Shown here: positions 62,788-64,000 of the stretch, piece after piece
Numbering within the stretch: the first letter of the stretch is position 1
Layout of the letters: the number at the start of each line of letters is the position of its first letter
Origin: Pseudonocardia phyllosphaerae
GTDB lineage: Bacteria > Actinomycetota > Actinomycetes > Mycobacteriales > Pseudonocardiaceae
DNA: 64,000 bases
Assembly (NCBI RefSeq): GCF_046546475.1
Contig: NZ_JBKGXS010000004.1
Location: 124,001-188,000 of the forward strand
Direction: 5' to 3'
Position numbers and translations under genes: made by a program
The notes under the pieces: generated by a model
The model's database searches: none
The model's input: only the letters and a program-made list of their open reading frames with translations
What the model was told of the DNA's origin: nothing

Positions 62788-64000
62788 ATGCCCACCGCAG
62801 ACGGCGGCCGGGTCAACCCGCTGCGCGACCCCCGGGACAAGCGGCTCCCCCGTATCGCGGGCCCCTGCGGCCTCGTGATCTTCGGGGTGACCGGTGACCT
62901 GTCCCGCAAGAAGCTCATGCCCGCGATCTACGACCTGGCCAACCGCGGCCTGCTCCCGCCGGGCTTCGCGCTCGTCGGGTTCGCCCGCCGCTCCTGGGCC
63001 ACCGAGGACTTCGAACAGATCGTCTACGACGCCGTCCGCGAGCACGCGCGGACGCCGTTCCGCCAGGAGGTCTGGGACCGGCTCGCCGAGGGCCTGCGGT
63101 TCGTCCAGGGCTCCTTCGACGACGACGCCGCCTTCGACGAGCTGGAGCGCACCGTCCGCGAGCTGGACGAGGAGCGCGGCACCGGCGGCAACCACGCGTT
63201 CTACCTGTCGATCCCGCCGAGCGCGTTCCCGGTGGTGTGCAAGCAGCTGGCCCGCTCGGGGCTGTCGGCGCAGGACGACCCGGACGTGTGGCGCCGGGTG
63301 GTGATCGAGAAGCCGTTCGGCCACGACCTGAAGTCGGCCGAGGAGCTCAACGCGATCGTCAACGAGGTCTTCCCCGAGGACTCGGTGTTCCGCATCGACC
63401 ACTACCTCGGCAAGGAGACCGTGCAGAACGTGCTGGCGCTGCGGTTCGCCAACCAGCTGTTCGAGCCGATCTGGAACGCCAACTACGTCGACCACGTGCA
63501 GATCACGATGGCCGAGGACATCGGCCTGGGCGGCCGCGCCGGCTACTACGACGGCATCGGCGCCGCCCGCGACGTCATCCAGAACCACCTGCTGCAGCTG
63601 CTGGCGTTCACCGCGATGGAGGAGCCGACGTCGTTCTCCTCCGACGAGCTGCGCGCCGAGAAGATCAAGGTGCTGAAGGCGGTGAAGCTGGCGCTGCCGC
63701 TGGACGAGACCACCGCCCGCGGCCAGTACGAGGGCGGCTGGCAGGGCGGCGAGGAGGTCCTCGCGCTGAAGGAGGAGGAGGGGTTCAACCCCGAGTCCAC
63801 CACCGAGACCTTCGCCGCGATCACCTGCGAGGTGGAGAACCGCCGCTGGGCGGGTGTGCCGTTCTACCTGCGCACCGGCAAGCGCCTGGGCCGCCGCGTC
63901 ACCGAGATCGCGGTGGTGTTCAAGCGGGCTCCGCACCTGCCGTTCGACGAGACGATGACCGAGGAGCTGGGGCAGAACGCCCTGGTCATCCGGGTCCAGC
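62788..64000 (+). CDS. zwf: Glucose-6-phosphate 1-dehydrogenase, 5' part (cut by window edge)
   Basis: First enzyme of the oxidative pentose phosphate pathway, making NADPH. The 404 codons present contain the NADP loop VIFGVTGDLSRKKLMPAIYD and VVIEKPFGHDL. The active-site motif RIDHYLGKE is at residues 202-210, followed by NYVDHVQITMAEDIG and FYLRTGKRL. The frame is open to the right edge and about 100 more residues are expected. ATG 62788 is preceded by GGAGAGGCGG. The opcA gene would be expected next. Confidence 0.95.
   Translation, partial: MPTADGGRVNPLRDPRDKRLPRIAGPCGLVIFGVTGDLSRKKLMPAIYDLANRGLLPPGFALVGFARRSWATEDFEQIVYDAVREHARTPFRQEVWDRLAEGLRFVQGSFDDDAAFDELERTVRELDEERGTGGNHAFYLSIPPSAFPVVCKQLARSGLSAQDDPDVWRRVVIEKPFGHDLKSAEELNAIVNEVFPEDSVFRIDHYLGKETVQNVLALRFANQLFEPIWNANYVDHVQITMAEDIGLGGRAGYYDGIGAARDVIQNHLLQLLAFTAMEEPTSFSSDELRAEKIKVLKAVKLALPLDETTARGQYEGGWQGGEEVLALKEEEGFNPESTTETFAAITCEVENRRWAGVPFYLRTGKRLGRRVTEIAVVFKRAPHLPFDETMTEELGQNALVIRVQ

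Overview
The window is high-GC DNA from an actinomycete, most likely a Pseudonocardia-like member of the Pseudonocardiales. The assignment rests on extreme GC codon use, many GTG starts, ergothioneine genes, a mannosyltransferase of the MptB type, an InhA-type enoyl reductase, and gene order. The conserved backbone is co-linear, in inverted orientation, with the Mycobacterium tuberculosis segment I recall as Rv1447c-Rv1485. It runs hemH-inhA-fabG-VWA-DUF58-moxR, an NlpC/P60 hydrolase, aconitase, acnR, a small HTH protein, an ABC-F ATPase, sufTUSCDB-sufR, mptB, an ABC exporter, ctaA, qor, ctaB, tkt, tal, a pgi-like gene and zwf (cut by the right edge).

Layout. 1-2 kb: 3' end of a tyrosine recombinase and an AGCS amino-acid/Na+ symporter. 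2-7.8 kb: leftward operon moxR-DUF58-VWA-fabG-inhA-hemH. 8-13 kb: accessory block with a TauE/SafE permease, a DUF222/HNH protein, a decayed VOC gene, and a divergent EamA transporter/LysR pair. 13-18 kb: secreted NlpC/P60 hydrolase and acnA. 18-24 kb: F420-type nitroreductase-family protein, short acyl-CoA synthetase (fadD36-like), VOC protein and a sugar ABC importer lacking its ATPase. 24-30 kb: leftward ergothioneine operon egtABCD followed by a methyltransferase and a cupin. 30-37 kb: acnR, dhaKL, an ABC exporter, the small HTH protein and ABC-F. 37-42 kb: vapBC, orphan lycopene cyclase, universal stress protein, class III cyclase and an arylamine N-acetyltransferase. 42-48 kb: the complete suf Fe-S operon with its regulator. 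48-64 kb: mptB, ABC exporter, heme A/O synthesis, quinone oxidoreductase, an S9 peptidase and the pentose-phosphate operon.

How it fits together. Iron-sulfur and heme supply (suf, hemH, ctaA, ctaB), the Fe-S enzyme aconitase with its repressor, thiol protection (ergothioneine), and NADPH production (tkt-tal-pgi-zwf) form a redox-centred core. Accessory genes sit at several breakpoints of this backbone.

The most interesting signals are regulatory. Matching AcnR-type operators lie at the acnA and acnR promoters 15 kb apart. A SufR-type operator lies on the sufR start. About a dozen start codons have a TANNNT-like hexamer 6-8 nt upstream and no clear ribosome-binding site, which suggests leaderless mRNAs. 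Two genes (acnA, ABC-F) appear to have leaderless upstream mini-ORFs. egtA, the methyltransferase and the cupin share an almost identical leaderless promoter. Several gene 3' ends carry short tandem duplications that include or adjoin the stop codon. No rRNA, tRNA, CRISPR array or intact insertion sequence was seen.
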